NCBI GenBank assembly: GCA_964485515.1
Contig: CAZALT010000011.1
Location: 1 to 37,039 of the forward strand
Length of the DNA stretch: 37,039 bases
Direction: 5' to 3'
From: CAZALT01 sp964485515
GTDB taxonomy: Bacteria; Actinomycetota; Acidimicrobiia; Acidimicrobiales; Acidimicrobilacustridaceae
The position numbers and the translations under genes were made by a program. The notes beneath the pieces are model-generated. The model searched no databases and had not been told where the DNA came from. It saw only the letters and a program-made list of their open reading frames with translations. Shown here in pieces: positions 34,872 through 37,039 of the stretch (positions are counted from its first letter, which is position 1; every line of letters begins with the position of its first letter).

Positions 34872-36230
34872 TTGAGTCCCAGACGCGCCACTGCCCCCCT
34901 CCCGACACCCGATCTCACCCCGATCTCGCTGTCACTCATCCCCGGCGCGATCGACGAGCCGAGCCACCGAGCGGCGTACCGCTTCGACCCGTACTGGTTC
35001 GGCCTCACGGTCGGTGGGCTGGAGGCATCATGGGAGTCTCGGAACCTCGCCGAGCGTCTGACCGCCTCGCAGTCCAAGCGCTCGGCCCGACCGCCGGTCG
35101 AGCTGCGCGAGGACCGCACCGCAGCGCGTGAACGCCTCACGCGACGCCAACCCGATATCGCATTCAACACGCTCGGAGCAATCGGAATGTGGCGCACACT
35201 CACGACCGATCAGGTCGCCGCCATCGCCGGCTGGATTGCGCCACAGATCGGTGTCAACGATCACCGCGGCGCCTGGTCGGGGTCTCCGCGAATCCTCCAA
35301 CGGTTGTGGTCGGCGGACCTCATCGAGCGCGGACAACTTGTCACGCCGCGTCGTGGCCTGCCCATGCTCTGGAGGCCGCACGTCAGCACCGCGAACGACC
35401 GGTTCATCGCGAGACAGGACGTCGCCGACTCCATGCGCATGACCAACGGGATGAAGTGGACGAAAGCACCCTCCGGTTCGCTCCACAACGTCTTGGGAAC
35501 CGAGCTCGGTCTTCGTCTCGCGGAGCTGTGCGACGTCGCGACCGTGCTCGGCGAGTCCGTCTGTTTGATGGGCAGGCTCGACGCGGCGTTCACTTCTGAC
35601 ACCCGGGGCCGGGCGACTGCCGACCTCGCCGCAGTGCGACCGGACGGGATGCGGATCTGCTTCGAGGTGACCGTCCACCAGTCCCGCCTCGGTATCCGCC
35701 GCAAGGTCCGACGGTGGCTGGACCTACTCGCGACGAGTGAGTTCTCCAGCACCGGCCTGACGGTGTGCTTCGTCGAGGCAATGCCGCCGGATACAACGGG
35801 AAACGAGGTCGCATCGGCGCTGCGCCAGGAGATCGAAGCGGCGCTCTCCGAGCGTGCAGACACCGCGTGGTGGCGGCTCCGCGAGCGTGTCTCGATCGCC
35901 AGGTGGCGTTGGTGGTTTCCCGCCGCGCAGTCCGTCACAGCCGGGTTCGTCCCGCTCGTCGCCTACCGCCCCCTCGGTCGCGGTGCTGACCTGTGGCAAC
36001 CAGTTCGCCTGCTGGACCCGATGGACATGGAGTTCACTCCGGCCGATCCCGCCGCGCTGGAAGCTGTCGTACAAAACTCTCGCATGCTGGGCGGCGTCCC
36101 CCACTGGGTCCGGGGCCGCCTCATCGACGAGTACGGCGAGTTCGATTGGGACCTGTATGCCCTGATCCGCACCGGTTTCCTCCGCATCGTGCGCGAGTAC
36201 CCGCGCTCGCCCTACCCACCGGGCGCTTGA
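34872..36230 (+). CDS. Replication-relaxation family protein
   Basis: A protein of 452 residues from the TTG at 34872, selected by the strong ribosome-binding site in front; the frame is open for a further 146 codons upstream but reads as non-coding. Residues about 85-180 form a winged helix (NTLGAIGMWRTLTTDQVAAI, RILQRLWSADLIERGQL, RRGLPMLWR). The following domain, with TADLAAVRPDGMRICFEVTV and RRKVRRWLDLL, has the Asp/Glu spacing of a PD-(D/E)XK-like fold, as in replication-relaxation proteins of actinobacterial integrative and conjugative elements. These are thought to act at the element origin. The C-terminus (RLIDEYGEFDWDLYALI) is conserved-looking but unassigned. It is divergent from the integrase unit. 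Confidence 0.6.
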   Translation: MSPRRATAPLPTPDLTPISLSLIPGAIDEPSHRAAYRFDPYWFGLTVGGLEASWESRNLAERLTASQSKRSARPPVELREDRTAARERLTRRQPDIAFNTLGAIGMWRTLTTDQVAAIAGWIAPQIGVNDHRGAWSGSPRILQRLWSADLIERGQLVTPRRGLPMLWRPHVSTANDRFIARQDVADSMRMTNGMKWTKAPSGSLHNVLGTELGLRLAELCDVATVLGESVCLMGRLDAAFTSDTRGRATADLAAVRPDGMRICFEVTVHQSRLGIRRKVRRWLDLLATSEFSSTGLTVCFVEAMPPDTTGNEVASALRQEIEAALSERADTAWWRLRERVSIARWRWWFPAAQSVTAGFVPLVAYRPLGRGADLWQPVRLLDPMDMEFTPADPAALEAVVQNSRMLGGVPHWVRGRLIDEYGEFDWDLYALIRTGFLRIVREYPRSPYPPGA

Positions 36231-36283
36231 CAGTGCCGCGGGGTAATCCAACCGAGTCGCTATAGCCTTTTCGACGCTGTCAT

Positions 36284-37039
36284 TCACCCGTCGTTGTCGA
36301 TCTCGGACAACCGCGGATCGATGAACTGCGTCGCCGCAATGATCCGTCCCGCGGCGAACCAGGGCATCGGGATCGGTGCGAACGCGACGAAGATCGGCGG
36401 CACATATCCGCGGTGTAGCCCGCGGTGTTCGCGCCAGGTTTCGCGGGCGGATCGGACTGCCACATCGAGCTCGTATGAGCTGCTCGCCCACCGCTGAAGG
36501 TCCGGGCTCGCGTCCCATGGGCGGTTCACGAGGATGTCGATCGCGGCGTCGACACTGCCGCCGGCAAGTTGTTTCTCGCGGGCGTCGACACGTGCCGCTT
36601 CAGCGACGCCCAGTGGCCACCACGGGTGACCCCACCAACCCGCGTTGTACGACGCTCCGGCCACCGCGAACCCGCCGAACGCGGCGAGGAGCCCGTACTC
36701 ACGAACGGCCACGCTGATCGCGCAGCAGACCGTGATCGCGTCGTACCAGAGCGCGTCGAGGTCGGTCACAACCGACCCGACCGAGAGTCCGTTTCCGAGC
36801 GTCCGGGACGGATCGGCCAGGTCATCGGCGAGCGCTTCGAAGTCCACACCACCGAGCACGAGGGCCTCGAGGATCCCCACGATGTGGTGGGTCGTGAGCA
36901 CGCTCGCGACGAACATCTCGGCGTCGGTGATCCGCCCCGCGGCGTGGTCGCCTTCGAGCACCGTGTTGCGCCACGCCGCGCCGCAGATTCCGACCGCCGC
37001 GCTCGGAATTAGGTCGTCGACATCGTCGGTTCCGAACAT
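36284..37039 (-). CDS. Hypothetical protein at the right edge, possibly partial
   Basis: 251 residues are visible, starting with an ATG at the last three bases of the window, so the true start may lie outside. I do not recognise it. The sequence is Ala/Trp-rich with moderately hydrophobic helices (ISVAVREYGLLAAFGGFAVA, then WWGHPWWPLG) and a C-terminal PPIFVAFAPIPMPWFAAGRI; none is a clean membrane span. It converges on the replication-relaxation gene with 53 bases between the stops. It is probably another gene of the integrative element. Confidence 0.55.
   Translation of the reverse strand: MFGTDDVDDLIPSAAVGICGAAWRNTVLEGDHAAGRITDAEMFVASVLTTHHIVGILEALVLGGVDFEALADDLADPSRTLGNGLSVGSVVTDLDALWYDAITVCCAISVAVREYGLLAAFGGFAVAGASYNAGWWGHPWWPLGVAEAARVDAREKQLAGGSVDAAIDILVNRPWDASPDLQRWASSSYELDVAVRSARETWREHRGLHRGYVPPIFVAFAPIPMPWFAAGRIIAATQFIDPRLSEIDNDG

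Larger units (their letters stand above)
32573..36230. mobile_element. Integration/replication module of an integrative element
   Basis: Integrase, excisionase-like HTH protein and replication-relaxation protein occur together with a repeat-rich spacer between the divergent units. This is the usual core of actinobacterial integrative elements. The element ends cannot be placed: I find no tRNA gene and no matching att repeats in the window. Genes 181-32427 may be its cargo (inference). Confidence 0.55.

Noticed and set aside
1..37039. CRISPR arrays, tRNA or rRNA genes, insertion sequences
   Set aside because: I saw no spaced repeat array, no tRNA-like cloverleaf, no rRNA signature, and no transposase with terminal inverted repeats by eye.

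Overview
High-GC DNA with dense gene packing, many GTG starts and 1- or 4-base stop/start overlaps. The gene families (replication-relaxation protein, excisionase-like HTH protein, tyrosine integrase) and a candidate leaderless promoter suggest an actinobacterium. I cannot name the genus from sequence alone. A run of ten Ns at 11943-11952 marks a scaffold gap, so this is a draft or metagenomic assembly.

Layout. (1) 181-1846, minus strand: a three-gene overlapping cassette encoding a ribbon-helix-helix (RHH)-like protein, a NYN/PIN-like putative nuclease and an unknown protein. A palindrome-containing candidate promoter lies in front of it. (2) 2203-10961, plus strand: a two-gene operon with the architecture of type III Druantia, namely a large DruH-like protein and a DruE-like DEAH helicase with DUF1998. 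(3) 28286-10952, minus strand: a seven-gene operon in which every junction is a 1- or 4-base overlap. It encodes a complete class 1 DISARM set (drmD, drmMI, drmA, drmB, drmC), followed by a UvrD-like helicase with a RelE-like N-terminus and a Ser/Thr kinase. The Druantia-like and DISARM operons meet tail to tail with a 10-base overlap of their last coding sequences. (4) 28619-30798, plus strand: an unrecognised multidomain protein coupled to a rare Ser/Thr kinase-BRCT fusion. (5) 30916-32427, minus strand: an endonuclease/exonuclease/phosphatase-family protein and a calcineurin-like metallophosphoesterase, abutting exactly. (6) 32573-36230: tyrosine integrase, excisionase-like HTH protein and replication-relaxation protein, the core of an integrative element. 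An unknown gene reaches the right edge.

The window therefore reads as a defence island beside, and probably carried by, an integrative element. Established knowledge: class 1 DISARM methylates host DNA (DrmMI) and blocks incoming phage DNA with DrmA, DrmB, DrmC and DrmD. Type III Druantia is a DruH/DruE anti-phage pair. Inference: the UvrD-like helicase and kinase, locked into the DISARM operon by overlapping codons, are candidate extra components. The kinase-BRCT pair and the RHH-NYN cassette are the best candidates for undescribed systems.
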